NCBI GenBank assembly: GCA_038380435.1
Contig: JAWZYU010000034.1
Location: 42,532,901 to 42,596,900, forward strand
Direction: 5' to 3'
Length of the DNA: 64,000 nt
DNA from: Ryuthela nishihirai
Taxonomy: Eukaryota; Arthropoda; Arachnida; Araneae; Heptathelidae
Shown here: one piece after another, positions 23,019-35,418 of the stretch
Position numbering within the stretch: the first letter of the stretch is position 1
How the letters are laid out: each line of letters starts with the position of its first letter
Program-made: the position numbers and the translations under genes
The notes under the pieces: generated by a model
The model's database searches: none
What the model was told of the DNA's origin: nothing
Seen by the model: only the letters and a program-made list of their open reading frames with translations

Positions 23019-23472
23019 AGTGATCGGTTAGCACGAATTAAAACTGTTTTAAAAAGTGAAAAAAAAAACGGTGAACGAAAACGATCTTCGGTTCCCGTGT
23101 ATTTGAAGTGATTTCTTGCCTCCTTAGGCGAAAAGACTCTCACAAAACAATCCAATTTCACGAGGCAGTTTGGGAAACGGGCTACTTATGAAAAAGATCG
23201 TTTTTCTACGAAGTACCAGGAATGCTCCTTTTCCTTTTAATGGAATTTGAATGTTGTTGTTGTTGTTTTTTTTTCCACTTTTGCGCTGTCAAATAAAAAG
23301 TCAGATTAAAGATTCAAATATCTCCTACTTCCTGAATTTCTTTTTGAATAAACTCTTAAAATGCTTTTCTGAGTTCTTCTTCTTGGAATGCAATGCTTGG
23401 TTATGCATTATTTTTGGTGTTATTATTATATTTTGTCAGAAAAGGTAAAATAGTTGTTTTAATCAGAGGTAG
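23019..23472. other. AT-rich unique sequence
   Basis: No gene. Short (GTT)n run near 23255. Confidence 0.5.
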
Positions 23473-23827
23473 TAGGGTTGTTTTATCTCTGAGTGGTACT
23501 TTTTTCAAAACAATGGGCTAAATGGCCGTCACAAACACTCCGAGAAGTTTGGGGAGGGGACCCACTGGAACAGCTGTTGGGAGACAGATGATAGCCCCCC
23601 GTCAAGACCATCCAGCGTGTTCTTTAACGTGCACAGGGTATGTCTCTCCCGCACACGGGGTCACGGCTTAACGTCCCATCCGACGGACGGCGGCCTTTCC
23701 AAACCCATCAATGTGCCCTACTGACCGTGGGGTTTTAAGGAGATAAGTCTCAACGCTGACCCAGCTGGGACTTGGGAACTACAGATTACGAGCCTGGCGC
23801 GCTACCGACTGAGCCAACCCCGCGCCT
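23473..23827 (-). mobile_element. SINE-A, single tail, diverged
   Basis: Complete order of tail, body and head, but with small deletions; the B box is damaged (GGGACTTGGGAAC in place of the usual GGGACTCGAACCTGGGAAC). Confidence 0.87.
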
Positions 23828-24703
23828 AGAATTAGATAGATTTGGAGCTGATCTTTAATTTATCTTCAGTCTTATTTTCCCATCAAATCGATATTTTAGA
23901 AGTTATAGAACTTCAAACTTATATACCCATTGACATAACATGAAAATTAACTAATATTTTGTTTCACCATTACACATTTTACCTATACTTAAAAAAACTA
24001 TATATAGAACAAAACTGATTCGGACAATTTAAATTTCCGCAGCCAACTATAAATATTTTATTTTCCGTTATTGAATTCTACATCTTATTTCCATTCCTCT
24101 TAAATCTCTTACTGTTACAAATATATCTGAGAAACCATCAGAATCCTTTTCCTAATATTCGAACAAGCATTTTCTTCGCTACGATATCACTTTGTAATCT
24201 TGAGTCGAGATATTACTTTTGTCATTCGAGAAACATTGTTATCTGTGCTCTCCGCATCCTCAGTTAACCTATTATGATCCATTTTGCCTAACAGTAAAAC
24301 CACCTCCAAGATTCCGAAATGTCAGCATCTTCCACACAATCATTATGCACCGTAAGAAATTTCTAGTGTCATTTACATAAAGACGAAATGGCAATACTTC
24401 TGTTTAGAGACATTTGCCTGCCGTTCTGTTTAGAGACATTTGCCTGCCGTTCTGTTTAGAGTGCTGCCTTTCATTATTCATGAAAATGGATCAAAAGACA
24501 AAGAATTTTTTTTTTATCGAACTATGGAATGTAAATCAGACGCGGCAATATTGATATAATCAGCAGCTCAAACAAAAAAGTTGTTTAAACAGATAAAATT
24601 CTTGGAAATGAAACAGAGAAGAGATGGCTTTGGTCATTTCGTAACCAATATGGTCATATATTATTTAAACTAATGATTTTACAAAGCTATTCCTTTAGAA
24701 ATG
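23828..24703. other. AT-rich unique sequence
   Basis: A short tandem duplication, CTGTTTAGAGACATTTGCC, occurs near 24400-24460. No gene found. Confidence 0.5.
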
Positions 24704-25275
24704 AGGAGCGGAGGTGGCTCAGTCGGTAGCGCACCAGGCTCGTAATCTGCATTTCCCTGGTTCGAGTCCCAGCTGGGTAAGCTTTGAGATTTATCTCTTC
24801 AAAATTCCCCGCCCTGCCCACGGTCAATAGGGGACACCGATGAGCTTAGAAAGGCCGCCGTCCGTCGGATGGAACGTTAAGCCGTGGCCCCGACTCCCGA
24901 ACGTTAAGCCGTGTGCGGGAGAGCCATACCCTGTGCACGTTAAAGAACACACTGGATGGCCTTGACGGGACGCTACCATCTGTCTCCCAACAGCTGTTCC
25001 AGTGGGTCCCCTCCCCCAAACTGCTCTGAGCCTTCGGGGTCCTTATGACCTGGCCATTTAGCCCATGGTGTGCAAAAAAAGTGCCGCTCAGAGGTAAAAC
25101 AACCCAACGTTAAAGAACAAGCTGGATAGCCTTGACGGGAGGCTACCATCTGTCTCCCAACAGCTGTTCCAGTGGGTCCCCTCCCCCAACCTGCTCTGAG
25201 CCTTCGGGGTCCTTGTGACCTGGCCATTTAGCCCATGGTGTGCAAAAAAATGCCGCTCAGAGGTAAAATAACACA
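24704..25275 (+). mobile_element. SINE-A with two tandem tails
   Basis: Complete head. The body has a local duplication of GAACGTTAAGCCGTG around 24870-24915. Two tails, the first from about 24936 and the second from about 25107. Confidence 0.88.
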
Positions 25276-25684
25276 AACCTTTAAAAACGAAATTTTTTAG
25301 ATAGATTGTTTAAAAAAAGGTAAAAAAAAAGTTTACCCCTAAAATACGAAACTTTAAAGTTTGTTTTAAGGTAAAAGATTGTGGCATTCTAAGGAACAGG
25401 ATCAAATTAATCATGAAATGTTTATAATATAATTATTTCACTATAAATGCACTGGAATCCAGGTTTTGGTTTACTGCTGAAACAGCTGGAATCGGGATCC
25501 AGCTGTAACACCGAAAAAGTACGTAACATGTTTCAGCTGTAATATTAAAAAAGGGGTTTTCTGTTTCAGATACAACAATGAAGCAATCTGATCAATGCTC
25601 AGCTGTAACAATAAATAGTTGGGATTCAGGATCCAATTTCGGCTCTCGTTCAGAAGTAGACACTATCTCTTTTTCTTAATCCAT
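25276..25684. other. Unique sequence
   Basis: Loosely repeated CAGCTGTAA motifs at 25495-25615. No gene. Confidence 0.5.
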
Positions 25685-26408
25685 ATGAGGAGTGGCTCAG
25701 TCGGTAGCGTGCCAGGCTCGTAATCTGTAGTTCCCAGGTTCGAGTCCCAGCTGGGTCAGCGTTGAGATTTATCTCCGCAAAATTTCTCGCCCTGCCCACG
25801 GTCAGTAGAGGACACCGATGGGCTTGGAAAGGCCGCCGTCCGTCGGATGGGACGTTAAGCCGTGACCACGTGTATGGGAGAGCCATACCCTGTGCACGTT
25901 AAAGAACACGCTCGATGGCCTTGACGGGAGGCTACCATCTGTCTCCCAACAGCTGTTCCAGTGGGTCCCCTCCCCAAACCTTCTCTGAGCCTTCGGGGTC
26001 CATGTGACCTGGCCATTTAGCCCATGGTGTGCAAAAAAGTGCCGCTCAGAGGTAAAACAACCCAACGTTAAAGAACACGCTGGATGGCCTTGACGGGAGG
26101 CTACCATCTGTCTCCCAACAGCTGTTCCAGTGGGTCCCCTCCCCCAACCTTCTCTGAGCATTTGGGGTCCTTGTGACCTGGCCATTTAGCCCTTGGTGTG
26201 CAAAAAAATCCCGCTCGGAGGTAAAACAACCCAACGTTAAAGAACACGCTGGATGGCCTTGACGGGAGGCTACCATCTGTCTCCCAATAGCTATTCCAGT
26301 GGGTCCCCTCCCGCAATCTTCTCTGAGCCTTCGGAGTCCATGTGACCTGGCCATTTAGCCCATTGTGTGCAAAAAAGTGCCGCTCAGAGGTAAAACAACC
26401 CAACAACC
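25685..26408 (+). mobile_element. SINE-A with three tandem tails
   Basis: Head with intact A and B boxes. Tails begin near 25897, 26066 and 26236, joined by the standard CCCAACGTTAAAGAAC junction. Confidence 0.9.
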
Positions 26409-26646
26409 CAACTTAATTCATATGTAACTAAGGGTACGAAGCGGTTTCTAATTCTACTAAATCTGAACATTTAAATTTTGTGTAGTTCTTTTCTGCTATA
26501 TCCTCAAACTGTTGCGTAGAACGCTTACAATTTAAATAGCTAAATTCTTTCTGAGAAATAACGTCCGAATAAATTTATTTTAACCGTGCTGTTTTTCTGT
26601 ATTTCTCACTAGTCAAACAACACCAGTTCTCACTTTTAATCTATAA

Positions 26647-26855
26647 AAATAAAAAAAATAAATACCCCCTCAAGCAGCTGCTTGCCACAGAGGTCTGACA
26701 GGAGCCTGTCAGTTTATATGCCACAGTAGAAGATCTGAGAGGATGGCAGGACCTCAGCAGAAAAACTACACACACATCCATGCCTAATCCGGGGCTCGAA
26801 CCCAGGTCCCTTAGAACAGTAGCCAAGCGTGCTAACCACTCGGCCACGTGACGGC
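26647..26855 (-). mobile_element. SINE-B, full length, with TSD
   Basis: Complete A box, B box, body and AT-rich tail. The direct repeat TTTAATCTATAA at 26635-26646 and 26856-26867 is a 12-bp target-site duplication. Confidence 0.93.
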
Positions 26856-26938
26856 TTTAATCTATAATTTCTGATTTTCACTCACTGCAATTTGGTTTTA
26901 CGAGTATTGTGCGCGTTAAAGAACACACTGGATGGACT

Positions 26939-27486
26939 TGATGGGTTGTTTTACCTCTGAACGACACTTTTTTTGCACACCATGGGCTAAATGACCAGGT
27001 CACAAGGACCTAAGGTTCAGAGAAGGTTAGGGGAGGGAACCCACTGCAACAGCTGTTGGGAGACAGATGGTAGCCTCCTGTCAAGGCCATCCAGCGTGTT
27101 CTTTAACGTTGGGTTGTTTTACCTCTGAGCGACATTTTATTGCACACCATGGGCTAAATGGCCAGGTCACATGGACCCCGAAGGCTCAGAGAAGGTTCGG
27201 GGAGGGGACCCACTGGAACAGCTGTTGGGAGACAGATGGTAGCCTCCCGTCAAGGCCATCCAGCGTGTTCTTTAACGTGAACAGGGTATGACTCTCCCGC
27301 ACACGGGGCCACGGCTTAACGTTCCATCCGACGGACGGCGGCCTTTCCAAGCCCATCGGTGTCCCCTACTGACCGTGGGCAGGGCGGGGAATTTTGCGGA
27401 GATAAATATCAACGCTGACCCACCTGGGACTCGAACCTGGGAACTACAGATTACGAGCCTGGCACACTACCGACTGAGCCACCCCG
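26939..27486 (-). mobile_element. SINE-A with two tandem tails
   Basis: Tails at about 26939-27110 and 27111-27280, then body and complete head. A short plus-oriented tail piece (GCGCGTTAAAGAACACAC) sits just left at 26908-26938, so the left border is rearranged. Confidence 0.88.
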
Positions 27487-27630
27487 AGGACTTAACGAGA
27501 GGCTACCATCTATCTCCTAGCAACCATCCAGTGGGTCCCCACCCAATATTCTTTGAACCCTTGGGGTCCTTATGACCTGGTCATTTAGCCCATTGTTGGC
27601 AAAAAAGTGTTTTAAAGATACAACAACATA
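27487..27630 (+). mobile_element. Old SINE-A tail fragment
   Basis: Diverged tail module (AGAGGCTACCATCTATCTCC, TGACCTGGTCATTTAGCCC). Confidence 0.7.
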
Positions 27631-28485
27631 ACTCAGATCGTAACTAGTAGTAACAGAACATGTATTATCCTCCAACAAAAAAATCGCAAAGGAAGAGATT
27701 TCTGTAAGTTCCACAATCCTAATATTCCAAGATGTCAACTTCCAACCCATTCATCTCCATTCGTCACCCAGTTTTCTTTCAGACGAAACAGTTCCAGATA
27801 TTCTCTTCACTTGACATCAACGCTCACAACAAAAGGCCGACATCCGTGTAAACAAGGCAATTATCCGATGTTCGTTCACCGTGCCTTCGGTAACGTGGAT
27901 AACTTGTCCACGTTCCAGGATCACTCTACCACTTCAGTGAGTTCCGCGTCCCGAGATTATGAAGAAAGTTACTCCTTCTGGAAGTCAGTCGCCAAGCTCC
28001 TGGCATAGTAGATCGATCATAGCTGCAGTCAACCTGCAGGCGCTGCTGAAACCCTGTTCCTGCAGCCATGGTAAAACGAGTGCGTTCTAGATCTCAACTT
28101 TTATTAAGAGAGACCTCTTACAAGGCGAGATTTAAATCTAAACGTTTTTTTTTCCTTCGGTTTCGTGAGCACTCACCAGGCGTTACAACAACAGTAGAGT
28201 ATCTTAAAAGTTTGCAGTAAGATTCTGGCTTTTCGTTAGTTAAGAAAACAGTTAGTGTCGTAATTGTAGGTAGCTTTAATCAAAATGGCTTTAATATTTC
28301 ACCTGGCCTTTATTCCCACAGCGGAAGAATACGTCAGTGACTATTTCGCAGCGAAATTAATTGCGAAAGGTTTTGGAGACGGAAGAGTTTGAAAAATATC
28401 TTTACAGGTAACGTTAGTTTCTCCTCTAGCTATTGCAATGCAGTGATTTTTCGTGGAATGATTAACATTATAATTTATAGTTCAG
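27631..28485. other. Unique sequence, GC-richer than average
   Basis: A 60-odd-codon open frame without an ATG start lies at 27811-28008. A short block, 28322-28407, is bordered by CCCACAG on the left and GTAACG on the right, so it could be an exon. The one frame reading through most of it ends in TGA. No domain recognised; I do not call a gene. Confidence 0.35.
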
Positions 28486-29032
28486 GTTGGGTTGGGTTGT
28501 TTCACTTCTGAGCGGCACTTTTTTGCACACCATGGGCTAAATGGCCAGGTCACATGGACCCCGAAGGCTCAGAGAAGGTTGGGGGAGGGGACCCACTGGA
28601 ACAGCTGTTGGGAGACAGATGGTAGCCTCCCGTCAAGGCAATCCAGCGTGTTGGGTTGCTTTACCTCTGAGCGGCATTTTTTGCACACCATGGGCTAAAT
28701 GGCCAGGTCACATGGACCCCGAAGGCTCAGAGAAAGTGGGGGGAGGGGATCCACTGGAACAGCTGTTGGGAGACAGATGGTAGCCTCCCGTCAAGGCCAT
28801 TCAGCGTGTTCTTTAACGTGCACAGGGTATGGCTCTCCCACACACGGGGCCACGGCTTAACGTCCCATCCGACGGACGGCGGCCTTTCCAAGACTATCGG
28901 TGTCCCTTACTGACCGTGGGCAGGGCGGGGAATTTTGCGGAGATAAATCTCAACGCTGACCCAGCTGGGACTCGAACCTGGGAACTGCAGATTACGAGCC
29001 TGGCGCGCTACCGACTGAGCCACCCCCGCCCC
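28486..29032 (-). mobile_element. SINE-A with two tandem tails
   Basis: Tails at 28486-28650 and 28651-28815. The junction here lacks CTTTAAC (reads GCGTGTTGGGTTG), unlike the standard join. Full head with A and B boxes. Confidence 0.88.
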
Positions 29033-29750
29033 TGTGTGGGAGAGCCTTACCCTGTGCACGTTAAAGAACACGCTTAATGGCCTTGACGGGAGGCTACCAT
29101 CTGTCTCCCAACAGCTGTTCCAGTGGGTCTCCTCCCCCAACCTTCTCTGAGCCTTCGGGGTCCTTGTGACCTGGCCATTTAGCCCATTGTGTGAAAAAAA
29201 GTGCCGCTCAGAATTAAAAAACAACCCAACCCAACCCTGTGCACGTTAAAGAACACGCTGGATGACCTTGACGGGAGGCTACCATCTGTCTCGCAACAGC
29301 TGTTCCAATGGGTCTCCTCCCCCAAACTTCTCTGAGACTTCGGGGTCCTTGTGACCTGACCATTTAGCCCATTTATGTGCAAAAAAGTGCCGCTCAGAGG
29401 TAAAACAACCCAACGTTAAAGAACACGCTGGATGGCCTTGACGGGAAGCTACCATTGGTCTCGCAACAGCTGTTCCAGTGGGTCCCCTCCCCCAACATTC
29501 TCTGAGCCTTCGGGGTCCGTGTGACGTGACCATTTAGCCCATGGTGTGCAAAAAAGTGCCGCTCAGAGGTAAAACAACCCAACGTTAAAGAACACGCTGG
29601 ATGGCCTTGACGGGAAGCTACCATTGGTCTCGCAACAGCTGTTTCAGTGGGTCCCCTCCCCCAACCTTCTCTAATCCCTTGGGGTCCTTATGACCTGGCC
29701 ATTTAGCCCATTTGTGTGCAAAAAAGAGTGTTGCTCAGACGTAAAACAAC
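29033..29750 (+). mobile_element. Head-less SINE-A body end plus four tandem tails
   Basis: Starts at TGTGTGGGAGAGCC with no tRNA head, immediately back to back with the minus copy ending at 29032. Tail modules start near 29052, 29238, 29410 and 29582. The first two are joined by a GTGCACGTTAAAG junction, the others by the standard CCCAACGTTAAAG. Confidence 0.87.
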
Positions 29751-30999
29751 TAAAAATCACGATAAAGAACTAAATTTCGTTAGTCTAGAAATGAATCTCA
29801 GAATACTTTCCGAATATCATTCACAAATAAAACATTCTAGACCATCCTCCAAAGAGAAATGAAACACAAAAGTTCATCACTTATTAACAACTCTGCCGCA
29901 TCTGTTGCATAGCAATTGGATCTCCATCACCAAAGACCGTACCTTACTGGCAAAGCAGCGTTTCTGCTGAACCCATTGATGTCAGGAACGGCGGCCAAAG
30001 CACCATCACCAATGTGATGTCAATGTTAAAGTGTACCCAAGGAACATCTCAAAGGCAAAGCATGCTTTAATATCCAACAACTATGAACCGCCCCAAGCAT
30101 TAACAGTGTCCCGCGTCATTCATCACGTGCCACCAGTAAACGGCCGAATGTGCAACAACAGCAACTCTCCGTCCGCCTTACATTAGCAGTGATGGATGCT
30201 TGGAAGATTTCCGTCTACCCCTCTAACGACTTCCGACGACATTGTTCAAGGTTCCGCACAGGAATAACAATCCCATAATGCTCCCGCCATTATTCTGTTG
30301 GTCTTCGAGTGGTTGATGTGTTAGTTTGCTCTCTGGAAAAGGAACACTTTTCTTCTTTAATTCGCCATTAATAAAAACAACTTTGCCGAAGACCACGACA
30401 CATCAACACAGGGTGCAGCGCGGGGGTCATTATGGGGATATTTTAACAGATTTTTTCACGCTTTTCGTCAGAACACTGAAAAAAATTTGAGGTGCAAATT
30501 TATACAATGAACAAATTTTCCAGACAGAGAACTCTTCGTCAAAGTTACAAGTTTGTGAAAGAACTTTTTTTTAGTAGACTGTTGTGATTTTTTTTAGGAC
30601 TTTTTGAGTTTCTCTTTTCGGGGGACTTTTTTGGAATTTTGTGAAAACTTTATGATATTTGGGGAATTTTTGAGAATTTTTTTTTATGATATTTTAGGAT
30701 TCTTTAGGGATCTTTTGGGACATTTTAAAGTTTTTTTTATGCTTCTTTAGAGATTTTTTTCGGACTACTTTAGGGAATTTTTGAGTATTAGGTTTTTTGT
30801 GGTATTATAGTGCTTTTTCCGACTACTTTAAGAGAATATTTTAGTACTTCTTTACGATTTTTTGACACTTTTCAGGTATTTTTTCAGACAAATTTAGGGA
30901 ATTTTTAGTATTTCTTTAAGATTTCTTTTGTACTTTTTAGGGGGGGGGGGGGGGTCCGGACTACTTTTAGGGATTATTTGTACAACTTTATTGGGATCA
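29751..30999. other. Unique sequence then T-rich degenerate repeat
   Basis: 29751-30460 is unique, mixed-composition DNA without a gene. 30470-30980 is T-rich low-complexity DNA with loosely repeated TTTAGGGAATTTTTGAGTA-like strings and a G run at 30940-30954. Confidence 0.55.
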
Positions 31000-31857
31000 G
31001 AGGTAAAACAACCCAACGTTAAAGAACACGCTGGATGGCCTTGACGAGAGGCTACCATCTGTCTCCCAACAGCTGTTCCAGTGGGTCTCCTCCCCCAACC
31101 TTCTCTGAGCCTTTGGGATCCTTGTGACCTGGCTATTTAGCCCATGGTGTGCAAAAAAAGTGCCGCTCACAGATAAAACAACCCATCGTTAAAGAACACG
31201 CTGGATGGCCTTGAAGGGAGGCTACCATCTGTCTCCCAACAGCTGTTCCAGTGGGTCTCCTCCCCCAACCTTCTCTGAGCCTTTGGGATCCTTGTGACCT
31301 GGCTATTTAGCCCATGGTGTGCAAAAAAGTGCCGCTCAGAGGCAAAACAAACCAACGTTACAGAACACGCTGGATGGCCTTGACGGGAGGCTACCATCTA
31401 TCTCTCAACAGCTGTTCCAGTGGGTCTCCTCCCCCAACCTTCTCTGAGCCTTTGGGATCCTTGTGACCTGGCTATTTAGCCCATGGTGTGAAAAAAAGTG
31501 CCGCTCAGAGGCAAAACAACCCAACGTTACAGAACACGCTGGATGGCCTTGACGGGAGGCTACCATCTATCTCTCAACAGCTGTTCCAGTGGGTCTCCTC
31601 CCCCAACCTTCTCTGAGCCTTTGGGATCCTTGTGACCTGGCTATTTAGCCCATGGTGTGAAAAAAAGTGCCGCTCAGAGGCAAAACAACCCAACGTTACA
31701 GAACACGCTGGATGGCCTTGACGGGAGCCTACCATCTGTCTCCCAACAGCTGTTCCAGTGGGTCTCCTCCCCCAACCTTCTCTGAGCCTTTGGGATCCTT
31801 GTGACCTGGCTATTTAGCCCATGGTGTGAAAAAAAGTGCCGCTCAGAGGCAAAACCA
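31000..31857 (+). repeat. Five tandem SINE-A tail modules without head or body
   Basis: Five copies of about 168 bp starting near 31017, 31187, 31356, 31524 and 31692, each ending GGTAAAACAACCCAACG or a close variant. Modules 2-5 share private variants (GGCAAAACAA, GTTACAGAACACGC), so they arose from each other in place. No tRNA head or SINE body is attached. Confidence 0.93.
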
Positions 31858-32542
31858 CAAAACCGAACCAAAAGAAAAGTTCTGAACAATCTAGACATCT
31901 CGAAGATTTAGTGCCGAAATAAAACACAATAAGGCCACAAAGTATCCTGTATCGACAGTTTTTACAAATAGATTTCCCAAACTATTTCTGCCACAGTACC
32001 AATAGCGTTCAAACAACGCGTTTATTGAAGTCAGTCCTATGTGATATATCCACCTGGAACATCACTTTCCATCCTCCTTCCTTCCCAAAATGTTGACAGT
32101 GGTGGGCAGGATGTAAAAGCACGCACTGTTGCGTGTTTCAGAAAATTCCTTGCTTTTTTTTGTCGCCATTCATGATAGTTGTTTAAATCGCGGAAGACAC
32201 GAAAAGGTTGCGCCCTTGCTACAACAATAGAAAAGTAAAAGTTACCTGTAAAAAAAAATCTGTTCTTTTGCCGAAAAAAATGCGCCTAATAAACCTTAAT
32301 AATAAATGTTACTACTTGCACGTTGTTCTTGCACGTAGCGTTCGACAGTGGCAACATGTTAGTAATTGCGTTGGTTATTATTATTTTTGTAATGAGAAGT
32401 TATTCTCATAGAGTTTTAAGCCTAATGAAACGAAGGTTTATGATTTTACTAGATCAAAGATTTGGAAACTTTCCAAATGTCTTTTATTTTGTTATCCAGA
32501 TATACTGACATTAATTATACAATGCCCTACTACAGAACTATT
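31858..32542. other. Unique sequence
   Basis: No gene or known repeat recognised. Confidence 0.5.
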
Positions 32543-33368
32543 TGGGTTGTTTTACCTCTGAACGCCATTTTTTTTTGCCCACCATGGGCTAAATGGCCAG
32601 ATGACAAGGACCCCGAACGCTCAGAGAAGGTTGAGGGAGGAGACCCACTGGAATAGTTGTTGGAAAACAGATGGTAGCCTCCCGTCAAGGCCATCCAGCA
32701 TGTTTTATAACGTGGTACTTTTTTGTACACCATGGGCTAAATAGCCAGGTCACAAGGACCCCGAAGGCTCAGAGAAGGTTGGGGGAGGGGACCCACTAGA
32801 ACATCTATTGGGAGACAGATGGTAGCCTCCCGTCAAGACCATCCAGTGTGTTCTTTAACGCTGGATTGTTTTACCTCTGAGAGGCACTTTTTTGCACACC
32901 ATGGGCTAAATGGCCAGGTCACAAGGACCCCGAAGGTTCAGAGAAGGTTGGGGGAGGGAACCCACTGGAACAGCTGTTGGGAGACAGATGGTAGCCTCCC
33001 GTCAAGGCCATTCAGCGTGTTCTTTAACGTTGGATTGTTTTACCTCTGAGCGGCACTTTTTTTGCACACCATGGGCTAAATGGCCAGGTCACAAGGACCC
33101 CGAAGGTTCAGAGAAGGTTGGGGGAGGGAACCCACTGGAACAGCTGTTGGGAGACAGATGGTAGCCTCCCGTCAAGGCCATCCAGCGTGTTCTTTAACGT
33201 GCACAGGGTATGGCTCTCTCTCACACAAGGGGTCACGGCTTAACGTCCCATCCGACGGACGGCGACCTTTCCAAGCCCATCGTTGTCCCCTACCGACTCT
33301 GGGCTGGGCGGGAAGTTTTGCGGAGATAAATCTCAACGCTGACCCAACTGGGACTCGAACCTGGGAAT
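32543..33368 (-). mobile_element. SINE-A with four tandem tails, head truncated
   Basis: Tails start near 32543, 32712, 32865 and 33031; the first two are diverged. The body ends at the B box (reverse of GGTTCGAGTCC). Confidence 0.87.
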
Positions 33369-33375
33369 ATTCTTT

Positions 33376-33813
33376 TGGATTGTTTTAACTCTGAGCTGCA
33401 CTTCGCTTTGCGTAAAAATGGGCTTAATGGCCAGGTCACAAGGACCCAAGGGCTAAGAGAAGGTTGGGGGAGGGGACCCACTGGACAGCTGTTAAGAGAC
33501 AGATGGTAGCCTCCCGTCAAGGACATTTAGCGTGTTCTTTAACGTGCACAGGGTATGGCTCTGCCACACACGGAGCCTGATTTACGTCCCATCCGACGGA
33601 CGGCGGCTTTTTCAAGTCCATCGGTGTCTCCTACTGACGAGAACAGCACGTTAAAGAACACGCTGGATGGCCTTGACGGGAGGCTACCATCTGTTTCGCA
33701 ACAACTATTCCAGTGGGTCTCCTCCCCCAAGCTTCTCTGAGTGTCCTTGTGACCTGGCCATTTAGACTATTGTGTGCAAAAAAAGTGCCACTCAGAGGTA
33801 AAACAACCCAACA
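33376..33813. mobile_element. Old SINE-A copies in opposite orientations
   Basis: 33376-33644 is a diverged minus-oriented tail plus body without head. 33645-33813 is a plus-oriented tail module. Together they form an inverted pair. Confidence 0.78.
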
Positions 33814-34050
33814 ACCTTAAGTCACAAGAATTTTCTTTAGAAAATAATTCAAAACTTAAATAATACGTATTGTTTGAAACCATTTCATAAAATAAATACA
33901 CATTTTAGAAGTTTGTGTAATGAATATTTCAATATTGAATAATTCTGAATGGTTTTATAAAACAGGATTTTTTAAAAATATTCTAGCTTTCGTAAGTTCT
34001 TAAATACTGAATTAATATTCCTGAAAATCGAGATTTAAGTAGATTTGATT

Positions 34051-34232
34051 AAAAAAAATAATAAATAAATAAATACCCCCTCAAGCAGCTGCTTGCCACA
34101 GAGGTCTGACAGGAGCCTGTCAGTTTATATGCCACAGTAGGAGATCCGAGAGGATGGCAGGACCTCAGCAGAAAAACGACACACACATCCATAGCCTAAA
34201 ACCCGGGGCTCGAACCCAGGTCCCTTAGATCA
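34051..34232 (-). mobile_element. SINE-B, head truncated
   Basis: AT-rich tail, body and B box present. Stops after CCCTTAGATCAGCGATC, without the A box. Confidence 0.85.
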
Positions 34233-34510
34233 GCGATCTTTAATTTATCTTCAGTCACATTTTTCCATTAAATTCATATTCTAGAAGTTACAGAGCATCG
34301 AAATCAAATTCCCATTGACATAATATGGAAATTCTTTTCATATTTTGATAAGGTATTGTTTGATGATTATATAATTGATTATATTGACTAGATTTTTTTT
34401 TTACACTGTGGCTCTGTAAAGTTGGTATTTATACGAAAGTACTTACAGCAATGTTTCCCAAAGTGGGCGATACCACCCCCTGGGGATCGGCGGTAGCCTC
34501 GGGTGCAATT

Positions 34511-35408
34511 GGGTTGGGTTGGGTTGTTTTACCTCTGAGCGGCACTTTTTTGCACACCATGGGCTAAATGGCCAGGTCACATGGACCCCGAAGGCTCAGA
34601 GAAGGTTGGGGGAGGGGACCCACTGGAACAGATGTTGGGAGACAGATGGTAGCCTCCCGTCAAAGCTATCCAGCGTGTTCTTTAACGTTGGGTTGTTTTA
34701 CCTCTGAGTGGCACTTTTTTGCACACCATGGGCTAAATGGCCAGGTCACATGGATCCCGAAGGCTCAGAGAAGGTTTGGGGAGGGGACCCACTGGAACAG
34801 CTGTTGGGAGACAGATGGTGGCCTCCCGTCAAGGCCATCCAGCGTGTTCTTTAACGTTGGGTTGTTTTACCTCTGAGCGCCACTTTTTTGCACACCATGG
34901 GCTAAATGGCCAGGTCACATGGACCCCGAAGGCTCAGAGAAGGTTTGGGAGGGGACCCACTGGAACAGCTGTTGGGAGTCAGATGGTAGCCTCCCGTCAA
35001 GGCCATCCAGCGTGTTCTTTAACGTTGGGTTGTTTTACCTCTGAGTGGCACTTTTTTGCACACCATGGGCTAAATGGCCAGGTCACATGGACCCCGAAGG
35101 CTCAGAGAAGGTTTGGGGAGGGGACCCACTGGAACAGCTGTTGGGAGACAGATGGTAGCCTCCCGTCAAGGCCATCCAGCGTGTTCTTTAACGTGCACAT
35201 GGTATGGCTCTCCCACACACGGGACCACGGCTTAACGTCCCATCCGACGGACGATCCCATTTCCAAGCCCATCGGTGTCCCCTACTGACCGTGGGCAGGG
35301 CGGGGAATTTTGCGGAGATAAATCTCAACGCTGACCCAGCTGGGACTCGAATCTGGGAACTACAGATTACGAGCCTGGCGCGCTACCGACTGAGCCACCT
35401 CCGCCCCA
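34511..35408 (-). mobile_element. SINE-A with four tandem tails and TSD
   Basis: Tails at about 34511-34688, 34689-34858, 34859-35025 and 35026-35192, then body and intact head. GGGTGCAATT at 34501-34510 and 35409-35418 is the target-site duplication and encloses the whole 898-bp structure. Confidence 0.93.
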
Positions 35409-35418
35409 GGGTGCAATT

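Noticed and set aside
30470..30980. A T-rich regular repeat or telomere-like tract
   Set aside because: Unit length is irregular and the motif is too degenerate; low-complexity DNA is a sufficient explanation.
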